A stretch of 64,000 nucleotides of DNA from Apoda limacodes (lineage: Eukaryota > Arthropoda > Insecta > Lepidoptera > Limacodidae): the NCBI GenBank assembly GCA_946406115.1, contig OX291543.1:29600815-29664814 (forward strand). Reading direction: 5' to 3'. The position numbers were made by a program, and so were the translations under genes. Each line of letters begins with the position of its first letter. Position 1 is the stretch's first letter. Positions 10,500 to 23,514 of this stretch are shown here, in pieces. A model generated the notes under the pieces. The model worked only from the letters and a program-made list of their open reading frames with translations, had not been told where the DNA came from and made no database searches.

Positions 10500-13260
10500 C
10501 AGTTGTTTATTTAGAGGCCGATATCCATAGCAAATATAATGAAAAATATAGTTTTGCCTTGTCTGTCTGTTCGTATGTAATATATTTTTTACCCTATTGT
10601 GGTGGTATCGGCGAATAGGTCTTAAAATTATTTAAGGTTTTCATATAACTTTTTTCTCATGTGCACACTGAATAAAATAATTATATTTCAAAGTAAAATA
10701 TTGTGTGCCGCCTTCCTTTTACTACTTTTTTATCGTGAGTTCTAAGAATCTGTAAAAATATTATAATAGAACATTACAAATACATTACGATCAGATGTAT
10801 TTTCGTCAAACTTCTTGTAGTTTCAATTACAATCTGGTCTTGACACTTTTCGTTTTTTGTATGGAAATTTACTTTTGTAAAAAGTTTTGAAGTCGTGTTC
10901 AATTCATTTATTATATAGTATTATATGGTATAACAAATTCCAAAGATTAGACTAACTTTTGGTAACACCTCAATGCAATTATACACTTAATTATGCAATT
11001 ATACGTTTTAAATTTGCACAAGTGTTGAAACAATAATAACTCCCAGATTTTTTTTTTACACTGAATACAATCAATAAAAAAAATAAAGTAATGCACTTGA
11101 CAATAGCAAGTTTTACAATTTATATACTTTCTACAATCCTTCAGATGCTTTTTTAATTTTGTCATAAAATTTGCACAAAAACTGCCTATTTACGTATAAC
11201 AAAAATATCTGCTATCATAAAATAATAACTATTTCGAGCGCGTCAGTACTCATGCGCAAACATTCCCTCCATGTTTCGCTCACCGCTATACTTATGTGCT
11301 GCGGCGTATACACTCCCTGTATTTACTGTATTTACAAGTGTCAAGCGACCTCGGTCAAGTAGAAGGATAGTAAGAGATCTTTATACGAACAATCTATATT
11401 GAAATAGGTCTGGTAGTAAGCTTGTTTGTCATGTTGGTGGTACGAAGAATTTAATTGACAGGCTGAGCCAGAGGCGGATTAAATGTCGAGAGCGCCCTAG
11501 GCAAGCACCTCATCGGGGCGCCCCTCTAGTGGCCATTGATTCAAAATTATAACAAGTATACTAGTAGTAAGTAGTATACATTGATTATGATGACTGTAGT
11601 TGGCGTACTACACGATTGTGTGATATATCTCGTAAAGTTTAGTCAGCGTTAGCGTTAGCGAAAAGATTCAGTTTTTTTTAAAACATAGGATTTTGGGCGC
11701 TTATACTATGTTTTTAAGAAGAATGAACTTTTTTGTTTACTGTAAATATATTATGCATACCTATATTATATATACCTATAAACCACCCGGAAGAAAATAT
11801 TTAAATAATAGTGAAAACACCATTAAAATCCGTTGCTTACCTAGTTAAGAAGAAGAAGATCGAAGCATACATAGGGACATGACTTTGTTTTACTTATACT
11901 ATGGTTACTGAGCTAGTGCACTGATTCGTATTTGATTCGTTTTCGTGAGTTTGATGGACGTAAAAAAAGACGATTAGGAAAATTACGAATGTTGCTTGTG
12001 CACTACATCCGTGATTCGTGATTTTCTCGTTCATTTTTGTCGGTAGAGAGCGCATCTACTATATATGTGTCCTGAAATAAATCGTAGTCAGCTTCTCGTT
12101 CAGTCAATATACATTTGAAGGCGCCACAGAATGAAAAAAATCTAGATACATCCTCTGTTATTAAATATTAAATGAGACGGTATTACAATATATTGTTTTT
12201 AAAATAATAAAACAAATTTAGCCACATTTGATTGGATATTGTCTAACATAAAACAAGAAATTACTCTTCTAGACACTAATTTTAGACTTTGTATGCCTCC
12301 AGGAGAAACCGTGCTGTGCGCAAATTTTCCCTTATCTTTTGTCGCAATCGGGCGAACGCATAAAAGAACGCGGGATAACGTTCTCCGTCCTAGCCCATAC
12401 AAATTTAAACACTATCTTTTTAATACCTCGACCGCAGCGCCACCTATCGGATCTAAATCGATAATTGAATGCTGAACAAATTTTGACCACGCTCTCTGCC
12501 TACAAAATCTTACATGTGCACAAGCGGTCATACATTTACTATGAAGGCTGTGACTGAACGTCTTTTTTCCGAATCCTTTAACCTTTGTCTTCGATCATTT
12601 GTAACGATGTTGTAGATAATAATAATACTAAATACTTCTGAGCATCCACACCGTTGACTGGGCAATTGAGGCTTTGAAAAGCCTGGCTTTCCAAAGCCAG
12701 GATAGCAACATTTTGTTACTACTAAAACCTGCATTACCTACAACAACAGGAGTTTCTTGGTTGACCACTCTGAGTAGTTGTCATAGAAAATAAGTATACC
12801 CATCAATAAGTTCTGCGGTATATCTTTAAAATACGGAATTTTGTCGAAACGTTTTAATATCAAACTTGTATCCAAAGATGGATCTATGGTTTACATAGGT
12901 ACACACGAATGTATAGGTAGTCAGGCGTTGTAGGAATAATCAAGAAGGCAGAGCACGTTGCGGAAGCTCTACGTCTCTGTAGAATTAAAGAATCTTTTTA
13001 TATTGTGGTGGGTAGTTGTAACCTCGCGCCCTAGGCACGTGCCTAGTTTGATTTAGGGATAATCGTCCTATGTGCTGAGCACTTCTCGTTCTGTAAAGGC
13101 CTGTCCAGACCACGACATATTGACATACAGTTGACGCATGTTAGACGAATGTAGGAAATTATTTGCAAAGGAAGAATGATACATTGATACAACACTTCGG
13201 AACTGGTTATGATACTGAGTTACCATGGCTCCCGAAAACTAAATTTTCTGGTGTACATTA
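10500..13260. other. Intergenic AT-rich DNA with repeat debris
   Basis: No gene. gcgccctaggca-like motifs occur near 11490 and 13027, which look like pieces of one repeat family. A segment at about 12240-12480 (including cagcgccacctatcgga) is probably an old element. A small hairpin, cctggctttccaaagccagg, lies at about 12683-12702. Nothing else recognised. Confidence 0.35.
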
Positions 13261-13638
13261 TGTCGCAATGGAGCGTCCAAATGACCATAGAAGAAGAGAA
13301 GGGCCTCTGTCCACTTGGATCCCCTGCTGAAATCTTCTAGGGGATTCTTTTGGATTTTTTTGTCCACATAGATCTCCTGGGGAATTTATTTGGATTTTTT
13401 GTCCACAACGTCCCCTAGGGAATTTATTTGGATTTTTTGTGACTAGGAGCCCCTGCCAAAATCCCCTGGGGATTCATTTACATTTTTGTCCACATTGATC
13501 TCCTGGGGGATTAATTTGGATTTTTGTCTTTAACGATCTTCTGGGTCATTAATTTATTTATTTTCGTCTAGAATATATATTACCTACGTAATACCCGTAG
13601 GTAATAGATATTACCTACGTGGGTTTCTTTCGATGTTT

Positions 13639-14200
13639 CTGTTCAAAGAGATCGTCTGTTCCGTTTTTTTATACCACTAAGGTGGCAAACAAGCTTGCGG
13701 TCCGCCTTATGGTAAGTGGTCATCGCAGCATATGTACGCTTACAACAGTAATAATTGAACAGGCAGTGATGGCCCTTCAAAAATCTTATAACTTCTTTCT
13801 TAATGTAGAGCCCCATAATAAAGCCCTTAGAGAAAACCTAGGGAGCTTATTCCACAAGCTAAGCGTTCGCGGGAGGAAGTTTCTCAAAAACTGCACTGTA
13901 CGTGACCATTTAGGTTCTAAGGTGTGAGGATGAATTTACTGCCGATGGATAGAGGTAGGATGGCAGAAAGTAGCTGTGGGCATCATTCGAAACAATTCCT
14001 TAGAACACATCCCATTATACAAGGCGTTAAACACACTCTCCTCAGACTTAAGGGTTCTATACAGTTTGTGAGTTTGGGATTGTCGACGATTGTCAAAGCA
14101 CGACGTTGAACCGAGTCAAAAGGGCCAAGCTGGTATCCGGGTGTAGCCGCCCAGAGATGGCAGCAGTAGGGACTCCATACAGGGCCGGACTTTGTAAACA
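13639..14200 (-). pseudogene. Non-LTR retrotransposon (LINE) 3' fragment, broken
   Basis: Minus-strand translation near 14050-14190 gives the C-terminal LINE phrases YCCHLWAATPGYQLGPFDS and QRRALTIVDNPKLTN. Further along, 13640-13930 carries the typical tail of the same family, including the 'accactaaggtggcaaacaa' end and remnants of the FSKD/RFLKGRQR region. Frameshifts and stops throughout, so a dead copy. Clade uncertain (Jockey/CR1-like). Confidence 0.65.
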
Positions 14201-14214
14201 AGACATTAAAAATA

Positions 14215-14700
14215 ATCGAAAATGAGCTATCATTTCTGTAATGAAACTACTAGTCTAAGATCAATAGTTAAGGAGATTTAGCCCTTCCTAGTTTGACAGC
14301 TGTCATCCAAAATAAAGGTCTTGATGAGATCTATCATTTCTGTTATGAAACTACTAGTCTACGATCACTAGTTACGGAAATGTAGCACCTTCTAGTTTGA
14401 CAGCTGTAATTCGAAATAAAGATCTTGCTGATATCTATCATTTCTTTAATGAAACTACTAGTATACGATAAACGGAGATGTGGCCCTTCCTAGTTTGACA
14501 GCTTTCATCTAAAATAAAGACCTTGATGAGATTTATCATTTCTTTAAAGATACTACTAGCCTGCGATTAATAATCACGAACATATAGCCCTTTCTAGTTT
14601 GACAGCTGTCATCCGAAATTTAAATTTTTGTTGAGATCTAACTTGTGTAAGAAACTACGGGGCTGCGATCAATAGTTACGGAGATACAGCTGTAAATATG
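14215..14700. repeat. 104-bp tandem repeat, array 2 (inverted, about 4.5 units)
   Basis: Same unit as 6098-6348 in reverse orientation. The palindrome tgacagctgtca or its one-base variants recur at 14294-14305, 14398-14409, 14496-14507 and 14600-14611 (spacings 104, 98 and 104). More diverged between units than array 1. Confidence 0.8.
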
Positions 14701-15239
14701 GAGCTGCAAAACGTATCTGTATTTATAGATTTTGTTATCAGTTTTCTGATTGCCCCCCACTTTTGAAAGACTTCGTTCCCGGCAAAAAGAAAATAACATG
14801 TTACGATATTACTATCCAAATGAATCCCCTAGGAAATCATCATTGGTAAGGAGATCTATGTAGACAAAAAATCTTAATGTCTAAAAATCTAATGTATCTG
14901 AAATCTGAATCTGAATGAATGAAGGGATTTTAGCAGGCGACCTAGTGGACGGAGGCGAAGAAGGTTATACGATCCTTTTTATCCTGATCGGGAGTCCCAC
15001 CCTTACCAGCCTAATACGTCCCCACTGTTGGGGCAAGGCCTTCCTTCACCTTAGGCATGGTCGATTTTGGCCACAGTCCATCACGAGAATTCACCAGTGC
15101 GAAATGTAAACTTCACATCTATTCGTCTTATTGACATATGGAGTTTTCGCCATGATGTATTATTTAACCGAAAAGACAGCGGTGTAAAACAATCAATGTA
15201 CTTGAAAAATTAAGAAATAAAACAGCGTAATGGTATTTC

Positions 15240-18200
15240 ATATTTTTATTTTTTACACTTTACGTTGTTGACCGTAAACGAATTTTGCTACATCGCTCCA
15301 TCATTCCAATTTCTTTAATTTTACAAGATAGAATGATACTAGAACATAAATATTTTCTCGTATTATTTAAGATCAAATAGATAATCTTTTTTACAATCTA
15401 ATGTAACGATATCATTTAATTTGTAATTATATCGAGTAAAATACAACAAATTAAATTACATAACTTTTTAATTATTATAACTCTGTAGCGGAGAGAACAA
15501 TTATCTATAAGCTAAATCATTGCAAATACAATTATTATAAATATGTACTTGTAACAAAACTGAAGGAACTTAATATTTTAATTAATAATCACATTTATTA
15601 GAATAGTGCTTATTTATATATGTATAGATACATTAATATTTACGTCCTTACATTTGGCTTCAAATCTGTAACTATGCTTAATAAATTGTGCCGAAGAAAT
15701 AAATTTTACCTATCATTAAATATAAGAAAATACAATCTGCTTATGAAAAAAATTGAGAAAATCTATCACATGGTTAATTAAACTGAACCGGAAGTATCAC
15801 GAATTTTATTGGAATCAAAAATATGTTTGTTCGAGTGGAACAAGAAGTTATATAATAACATACTTATTTAATTATTCAGTGGCAGTAAAACTATTAACAA
15901 ATAACAAAACTTAATTAAAAATCTTCTCAATTTAATTATAACTTTAACAAAAATCACACTAATACTGCTTTATTTGTACGAATTAGGTAAAATGTTCGAC
16001 AAAACAATTATTTCACTATTCGCCGATGTCTCGAAAAACTAAAAAAAAAATAGCTCGAGACTGCTCACAATAAGGTCCCTTCACTATTTTTAGTGCAGAC
16101 AGATATACAGTTAACACGGACGCGTTAAAATTATTTAGACTTCGAGAATTCGGGGTTCTAACAATTAAGTATTCAACATCACAACGCAGCTACAACTAAA
16201 AAGTGGGTATAAAAATTATATAAAGACATCTGTACCAATATATGTCAAAGTATTAGAAAACAGCGTGTCAAATACAAAATAATTATATATTTTTGGCACA
16301 TGCTAACATACAATTTGTTTTATTTAAACGAGTCAAAATTTTGTTATTTCACAATCACACTAATTATACCTTGTAAAATATAGCTTCGAGTACTGCGACA
16401 GCTGTCAGACTAAGAGGCTGGGACGATATTGATGAAAAGTTAAAATTAATAAATATAATAATAAATTTTTGTTATTACTATATATGTTAATATATATTTT
16501 CAATCGAAAATAAAATAACATCTTCCCCTATTCCCCTTTTCCCTTTTTTTACTTTACGATCTCAATTAACTTATTCAAAAACCTTCCCGGCGGCCGTGGG
16601 CACAACAAATCACCAAAGATTCAACGGAATGAGATGAATCGAAACACACAAGGCAACATGCATGTTTATATACCTATAGATATAGATAATAAAGTGTAAT
16701 TTTTAATTTATGAAGTACCTTTTTTTCCATTGATTTAATTTGCAAATCGATAAAAAATACTTTCACGCAACAATAAAGTATGGAATTGTCACGCATACCT
16801 ACATCAACCAATTTACATAACTAAAAATACGAAACTTGATAGACGTGATTCCAATGACAGCTGTTGCAGAGCTCATCCTATATTTAAAGAACTATAGGGA
16901 AATATAAACAAAATAATCATTAAAGAAAAAAAAATCAAGAAAAAAAATAGGTAATTATAATATGTGTATGTATATTTTGCGATAAAGTATAAGTACATAT
17001 CTTTTTATACATATAAAATCCCTGTAACGATAATATTGTAATATGACGTCCTAGTGTGTACAACTACAATGGAATCCCGCGGCTCTGCTTACTGTGAATA
17101 TGTGTAAAGTATAGTTTATATAAAATAGAGTCATAACGTGTTCAGTCTTCTGATAATGCAGTTACGCAAAGTGTATTGATAGGTATTTAATCCAAAATTA
17201 ATTTACTTTAGACAGTGGAGCCTACTGATTTAAAAAAAAAATCTAAACAGCATAATTATACAAAAAGTTTAGAACCGAATCTATAAAAATTACACATGAA
17301 AAGTATCATATTTATAGATGGTGTATCAATATTGTTTTTGACGATAGAGCTTGACAATGTGTAATTTTTTATTTATTCAGTAATTATATGTAAGTTATTA
17401 CACTGTTAATTTATTTAGTATTAATTAAACATTTGCAAAATGTATAATACCAAGCTGTTTCCAAATTGCGACGTGTGTTTTAAAAATTAACATGGTTTAT
17501 AAATTTATTTACGAACGATTAAGACAATTGTTAAAAAAAATAGATAGCTAATAAACGTGTATATGAATATAATATACAAGTAAGTTTTTTTTACAGTTGT
17601 GTGTGTTGTGTTCTAACTAACTAGTTACATGGTATTACTAAACATGAAATCATTTGTATACAATTATCTAAAGCCAGGTATTGATTCTTGATTTATTCTA
17701 ACTTCAATATAAGTACTAAAATTTTGTGAAGCTCTTTTTCATTTGAACATTGAGTGCAGATACTTTTATTTGTCTAAACCTGGCGAGCACTGTCAATCTC
17801 AGACACTAACCATCGATACTGTTTATTACTAATGAAATCACGAATTTTATTAACATATAAAACAGAGAGCTTTAATTTTATAGAAATGTCGAGTTTCTAT
17901 TTTCAAGAAATACAATTTATATAAATGAGATCAAACGCGGCGTTCTTTCTTTAAACACCGGACCGGAATTGGCTATATGTTTTCCCTTTTTCTTGTACGA
18001 ATGTAGAATACCTAACTTATACGTTGGTAACCAATATAAAATTCATATTTTTTTTTGTCAAATTTTTGTATACATAGTTGTGTGACTAGTGCGTCGCGGA
18101 TCCTTCAAGAGTCTTGTCTCCACATTATCGATATCAAACAGATCACTGTATTAACTTCCCTAAAACTACAACAATTACAAATACACTACTAAATCGTTTT

Positions 18201-18953
18201 AGACACTTAACGTCTTCTTAATAATGATTAATTAGAAATTATTCTCCATTAATTTATCAATATTTACATTTAAAAATTGTTTTATTATCGAATATAACTA
18301 TTATTACGTAATAATTTACAAACTTTGGTGAAATGCAGATTCGAACTCGCACATTTAACACATAGGTATCTACAAGTTTATAATTTAAACACATTAACAC
18401 ACATTTCTAAAGGCAAGAATAGTTTAAAAGAATATCTTAATAAAAAATACGATAACATTTCAAAAAATTAATTTAATTCCTGAGAAGGGAATGTTTGAAC
18501 GGAATGTCAACATTACAAAAGAAATAGATCGTCATATGGATGACTTAACTAGGTTTAACAATCACAACACCTTTCATACTTATTGCACTCCTTCGGAATA
18601 ATAAATTATCAGCTATCACTTACAAGAATTATTATACATTTACATTATTAACACGTTTTTAAATATAAATTTAACTAATTTCAATGTGGACGTCTTTCGG
18701 CGCAACTATTGTTTTAATATTGGATTTAGAGACAGAATTGTTTTAAAAGCTGAACAAAAATAAGTGTTTGTGTACAGATGTTGCTATAATTTTGTTTTTT
18801 AATTAATGTCACTAATTTTTTGATGCATTTTTAAAACAATTTGTTTAATTTGTTGTTTTGCCGAGGCGAATGATGTGCAATAGTAATATCGACCAAGATT
18901 TTTTTCAGATTCGAAGACATTTTATTCTACTTTATTACATAGAAGAAACTATT
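15240..18953 (-). other. lov: Probable long 3' UTR of lov
   Basis: About 3.7 kb directly downstream of the TAA, very AT-rich, with no open frame of note. I found no LINE, SINE or MITE remnant in it apart from a short stretch near 16048-16080 resembling a MITE terminus. It contrasts with the repeat-crowded DNA beyond 15.1 kb, which suggests the stretch is under constraint as transcript. Minus-strand AATAAA hexamers (TTTATT on the plus strand) are frequent, including 18921-18926, 18931-18936 and 15245-15250. The last of these sits at the edge of the repeat-free stretch and is my best guess for the distal poly(A) signal. Long 3' UTRs are common in neural transcription factors. The extent is inference. 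Confidence 0.45.
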
Positions 18954-19606
18954 TTAATCTTGTCCGTTGTGGTGGAGTAAGGTGCGGTTATCGGGAGGAT
19001 GTGGGGGATGAGCGGGCTGTCGGTAAACATCCCCCTCTTCATCTGCGGAGTTCTCCTTCGACCGATCGCTTTTGCAATCCTCCTCTTTAGTGATCGCTGA
19101 TAAGGAGTCCAGTGCCATCGGCATAGACTGGTACAGTTCCCGTGCTTTCTCATTCGGAGGGAGAAGATGTAACATGTTTAAGGGCATCGGGAAGCCTGGA
19201 GGGAATTCCGGGTAAAAACTTTGTGAGAACGGGTTGAACATTGCATTAGACGCCATATCAGGCTCTGAGCTGGCAGGTCTTTGGTTTGAGTTCTGGTGGT
19301 GATCGTCTTTGTCATGCGGGTGTTTGTTTGGTGGATGGTTGTTGTTATTGTTGCCAGAGTTCATGTTTATCATATCCAGGGGACCGCCGATGCAGTCTTT
19401 CCTCAGCTGTTCCAGTTTTAGGCTCTTTCCGTATTTTCCGCGGACGTACATGAGTAGTGAATTGTAGGGGATGCCGAATATCCTGGAGGCTTGGCTGGTC
19501 GTCATTTTTTTATTCCACACGTGCTGTAGGGCTTCTGTGAGCTCGGCGTTAGTCCAGGAGCGCGGGGGGCCGCCGCGCGGAGCGCTATGTTGCCCTTTGG
19601 GTCTCC
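18954..19606 (-). CDS. lov: BTB-Psq transcription factor (lov), exon 3 (Psq DNA-binding domain and C-terminus)
   Basis: Last coding exon. The acceptor is a clean pyrimidine tract ending in CACAG (AG at 19607-19608). The first two bases complete codon 291 (TGG, Trp). The frame then runs RPKGQHSAPRGGPPRSW into a Pipsqueak-type helix-turn-helix at about residues 307-358 (SWTNAELTEAL, then MTTSQASRIFGIPYNSLLMY, then GKYGKSLKLEQL). Psq domains bind DNA, often GA-rich sites in this protein class. The C-terminal part has an Asn run (376-380) and a His/Asn/Asp-rich stretch to about 396. An aromatic/Pro/Met-rich segment (about 414-442) follows, then an acidic stretch (about 464-483), with the end at NGQD and TAA at 18954-18956. 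The whole protein is 507 residues, shorter than the roughly 1,000 I recall for Drosophila Lov; the difference would lie in low-complexity linkers. The Psq domain is not of Bric-a-brac type, whose core I recall as quite different. Confidence 0.9.
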
Positions 19607-19672
19607 CTGTGAAAAGAAAAAAAAAACATATTTTTTCTCATCTTGATTTACTGCTTACACACACACACACAT

Positions 19673-19704
<32 letters not shown>

Positions 19705-21591
19705 CATAAAACGCAATAATTTCAGTTTAGAAAAATTAGTAAAGTCCGCATTTTACAACGAAATGTTTCTCCAAATTTCCGAAATTTCGGCACTGTAACA
19801 GCCGCCGTGGTCACGGCAACGCATGGAATACAACATTTAGCTGGATAAATTGGGCAGCTATCTAGTCTTTGCTGTTTTTTTGTGTCGTATACGTGTCGTG
19901 GTAATATCGAAACCATAAGTTTAAAAAAGTAAGTTAGGTTCTACGTTAAGACTATTAAATAACGCTCCATTCTATTGTAAGTATGTCAATGGCCCTTTAA
20001 ATAAAACAGTTCAAAAATAATAATTACAATGCATTTATTTTAATCACAATGGTCATATCAAATTATATGGACAAAAAACAACCCAAGTCATAAGTTTAAG
20101 AAAGATTGTTAGTCCGACAGCCTGAACTACAGCAGTTACATGTATATAATGGTAACTTTACCAAAAATTATCTAGTTTAATTTTCTTGATACACGTGACA
20201 GCATAAATACTTATACAGTTGCATTACATGCCTACATACGAAAATCAAGCCACGTCAAAAAGTTTTCCAAAGTTGGAATATGACATTATACAACTAAAAA
20301 CTAAATTATATGTCGTACAAAGACTAGTTTGGTGTAATGTGATTTACTAAGAAACATATTAGACACGGGGTGGCACGGCACATGCCGTGTGTCCGCGACG
20401 TCATTATGCGCCGTGCACTACTACTATCTAATAATTGTGGTTGGCAGGCGCAATAACTGTACCAACGCGACACATTGCCAAAATAAGCGGGTTGCGACTC
20501 CCAACAGTCATTAATTCGAACAGAACACGCGACTATTACGAGCTTTGTCAAAAAATAAAGCGGACATGCATATAGCCCGCGAGACGTCGCGCCATACAAC
20601 TTAGTTTTATAATTTTACCCGAGCATGTTAACTCGATTCCGATCAGATAATTCAAATATACTCGTATTCGGATTGTTGGAATGTCATTTTGTTATGGAAA
20701 TTTGTTACTTTTTTAATAGTGTTTTGAGTCACGCGATTGCCGCGTTGTGGAAAATTAAAACATGGATGATTTTCATTTATGCTTAAGCTTCTTAGCATTT
20801 ATTGGCATCGTCATGCACGCGTCTGTCGCTGCGGGCGCTAATCGATCGTCGACTATTGTGTCGCCCGTCGCAGCGACATGCTACAGTGCGATCGAAAGCG
20901 TATTGAAAGCATACGTTAGACTCGCCGTCTCTCCCCTATACGATACGCTATCAGATCGTCTTAATAAACATTTGCTTGTGAACAATGCACGTTTAACATT
21001 TTGTACGACAAGACTCGATTGCGAGACCAGACTTGATGCAGATGTGAGAGTGTGGACAAGCAGTTTCTGCTTAGCTATTGTTTAGTCAATAATGAGCACT
21101 GCTTTTGTGAACCAGCTAATATTGTATTTGCTTTTTGTAGTTCATTTATTACCACAGAAATGTATGTTGTGCACAAATATGTAGGTGTGTAGAAATCAAC
21201 AAATATAAATCACCTACAATAACATTTAATTTTTAGCCTATTTTGATGTCAGGTGCCTTTAGTTTCAATATTTTACTAACTGTTTGAAAAAAATAAGTAG
21301 TAACCCTATATATTTAAGTTCAGAGGATAAGAAGTGCTTCTTAATATATGGGTCGCAGCCACCGTCACACGTGGCCTTCACAACATAGTATTTTGCATTT
21401 AATAAATTAGTTTAAAATGGAAGTTTCAACAAGCAATAATTTTATTGTGATTCGCGACATGGAACAGCTTACAGATACCATTTAGGTAAAAGAGTTTATA
21501 GAGATTTTTTCCTCTTATGCTCTTACAGTTACAGAAAATGTGGATACATAAAACCAAGCAAGTTAGAATATATATAGAAAACAGAACTTAC
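19607..21591 (-). other. lov: Intron 2 of lov (2.0 kb)
   Basis: GTAAGT donor at the 21591 end and a TTTTCTTTTCACAG-type acceptor at the 19607 end on the minus strand. Close to the acceptor is an (AC)n(AT)n microsatellite (19657-19701). The middle (about 20330-21080) is richer in GC and CpG than the rest, with small inverted repeats. An open frame of 107 codons on the plus strand there lacks any recognisable protein character. Confidence 0.8.
19657..19701. repeat. (AC)n(AT)n microsatellite
   Basis: About 7 AC followed by about 15 AT/TA dinucleotides, lying some 50 bp upstream (in transcript sense) of the exon 3 acceptor of lov. Length change here could affect splicing, but this is speculative. 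Confidence 0.9.
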
Positions 21592-21720
21592 ATTTCTTTT
21601 TGACGCTGGTGAAAAGCTGAGCGTCGAGCGGCGGGCCGCGGTGATCCACGTCCATTAGCGGATACATCTTGTGCTCCATGCCTGGCGGGAACAAGCCCAG
21701 CGGAGAATCCATGCCGAACA
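21592..21720 (-). CDS. lov: BTB-Psq transcription factor (lov), exon 2
   Basis: Internal exon of 129 nt. It is preceded on the minus strand by a pyrimidine-rich tract ending in CAG (AG at 21721-21722) and followed by a GTAAGT donor (21591 downward). Exon 1 leaves one base (A) and this exon supplies TG, making Met248. The frame then reads residues 248-290 (start FGMDSPLGLFPPGMEHKMYP, end SVKKK) and leaves one base (T) for exon 3. The Met/Pro-rich segment has no folded domain I recognise; the lysines at its end precede the DNA-binding region. I recall a similar MFG-DSPLGLFPPGM segment ahead of the Psq domain in insect Jim Lovell proteins. A further small exon on either side cannot be excluded, but the phases join directly without one. 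Confidence 0.85.
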
Positions 21721-22079
21721 CTGTGGAAAAGTAGACACAATGGTAAGAGGGTACCTTACAGATAATTCTGTCGAGTAAGTGTAACATAAATAGTAAAATT
21801 AGGTACATCGATTTTTTTTCAAGATCATTAAATTGACAGCCATGATAGGTTTAAATCCTGCGTTAAATCTTTAAAACTACACTAAAGCAAAAAAATAAAG
21901 CTGATGGAATATTAAGCTAAGTGTTTTCTACTCCTTGAAGTGAAATACGAAAAATTTGCAGCAAAGATATTGACAGTTATTGTAGCCTATGGATGCTTCG
22001 AAAACCATGGGTATAGCTGACCTGTTGCCGACCTTTTTTTCCCGATTAAAAACTATATATTCTCTTTATACTTAGTCGT

Positions 22080-22245
22080 TAGGGAATATTCTCTCATTCC
22101 AGAACCTAAGCTTTCGCGGTAGGGTAGGTAGGAAGAAGTTCCTCTTAAACTGCACTGAGCGTGACCATTTAAGATCTAAGGTATAAGGTTGAACTTTTTG
22201 TCGATGGCGAGTGGGGCGGGGGAAATAAATAGTCGTGAGCATCAA
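22080..22245 (-). pseudogene. LINE fragment
   Basis: Shares aagctttcgcggtaggg, aggaagaagttcctc-t-aaactgcact and gcgtgaccattta-g-tctaaggt with the LINE remnant at 13858-13925, same orientation. Short and broken. Confidence 0.5.
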
Positions 22246-22572
22246 TCGCTGTGAGTACCTATTTAACTCTAGAGTTATTTTATAATTTTTATAGCTATAG
22301 TTTGAGGTTTATTTCAGTTTTTACATATATTGTAATAAAATGTTATACCAAGTTATTTAAAAAAAAAATCAGAAAATTTTGATTAGAAAAATATATATTA
22401 AAATGGAAGATTTATTACTAAAAGTCGCTCATTTTTGCAACAAATACAAATATGTTGCAAATAAAAACTACAGTAACTTATATTATTATTCAGATTAATT
22501 TATTACCCGATGGGGCAAAAGCTCTCCCTATTCCTTGTCATATACCTAGAAGCTTTAACGTTTTTGAGATCT

Positions 22573-22695
22573 GGGACCTTATTGGGTACAGTCTCGAGTT
22601 ATTCGGACTCTGGAATTCAAGAGAAAAACGTATGCAAGTACATTTACGGGTTTCGAGTGGTAAGAATAGTTCATGACTGTTCCCAATAAGGTCCC
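22573..22695. mobile_element. MITE, about 123 bp
   Basis: Terminal inverted repeats gggaccttattgggtacagtc at the left and its complement (gactgttcccaataaggtccc) at the right, differing at one position. Inner halves are also loosely complementary (ggtttcgagtgg against ctcgagttattc). A related end, aataaggtccct, occurs at 16068-16080. Lies in intron 1 of lov, about 850 bp before exon 2 in transcript order. Confidence 0.7.
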
Positions 22696-23514
22696 TTGCT
22701 GCTGGTACTGCTACATACATTATTACAGCCCGACATTCAAATTTTACAGTGCTTTCAAATTATGTAAAATCATAACTGAAATATGAAATGGCCTGTGACA
22801 GATGAAATAAAATCTGCCAGATACACACGTATACCTAAGTTGATACTGTAAATAGGAGAGATTAAATTAAAAGTCACAGTAATAATAAACAATTAAATCA
22901 AATAGAAAATGTCGAAGTGGACGAAAATAAGATTCGATGAGTCTACGTGACGCAAGATGGCGTTAGCAGTTGTAGCGCAAAGCACAATCGACAAATGAAA
23001 TATAAAAAGAACTATAGTAGATACACAGGTATTAAATAAGAAAATCGAAACACAAAAAATAATATTGCACTTTCATTTTAATGGGTAATGGATAGAACTA
23101 TAATTTTTTATATACTAATAGGTACAGACAGATATACATTTGATATGATTTATATATATGTTAAAAGATTAATTTATAAAGCTGGCTAAATATATGGACT
23201 GTATAAATACATACTTTATTAATATTGAAAACAAAAAAAATAGTTTTAGCTACTCAACGCTAGATGGCAGTAGTAGTTTTCTAATTATTTAACATATTGT
23301 TAGTTCTGTAGAAAAATACGTCAAGTAGGTAAAAGGTTTTGGTTTTTTCGTAGTTAAATTACGGCAGTTTTTGTAGCTACTAGTAGGGCTGTACTATTTA
23401 TAATTTTTTTTAGTTCTTTTAAGTACAAAATGAATTTTAAGAAATTACTCAAATGAAGATTTAGAAGTACCTAGGTAAAGATAAGCTATTTTAAGAATTT
23501 TCAGTATTCAAAAG

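Larger units (their letters stand above)
13290..14965. mobile_element. Composite fold-back-like element with inverted ends
   Basis: The outer ends are inverted relatives of about 33 bp. The reverse complement of 13300-13334 reads cagcaggggatccaagtgga; the right end at about 14925-14955 reads tagcaggcgacctagtggac. Just inside, the left arm holds a degenerate tandem repeat (13320-13560, units of ctcctgggg-aattta with ttggattttttgtccac). The right arm holds the inverted counterpart (ggagatctatgtagacaaaa at about 14853-14876). Between them sit a LINE remnant and the second 104-bp array. No transposase is visible. Confidence 0.5.

Noticed and set aside
20762..21085. 107-codon plus-strand frame in intron 2
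   Set aside because: No domain, no splice or poly(A) context, and a CpG-rich inverted repeat (about 20825-20876) explains the composition.
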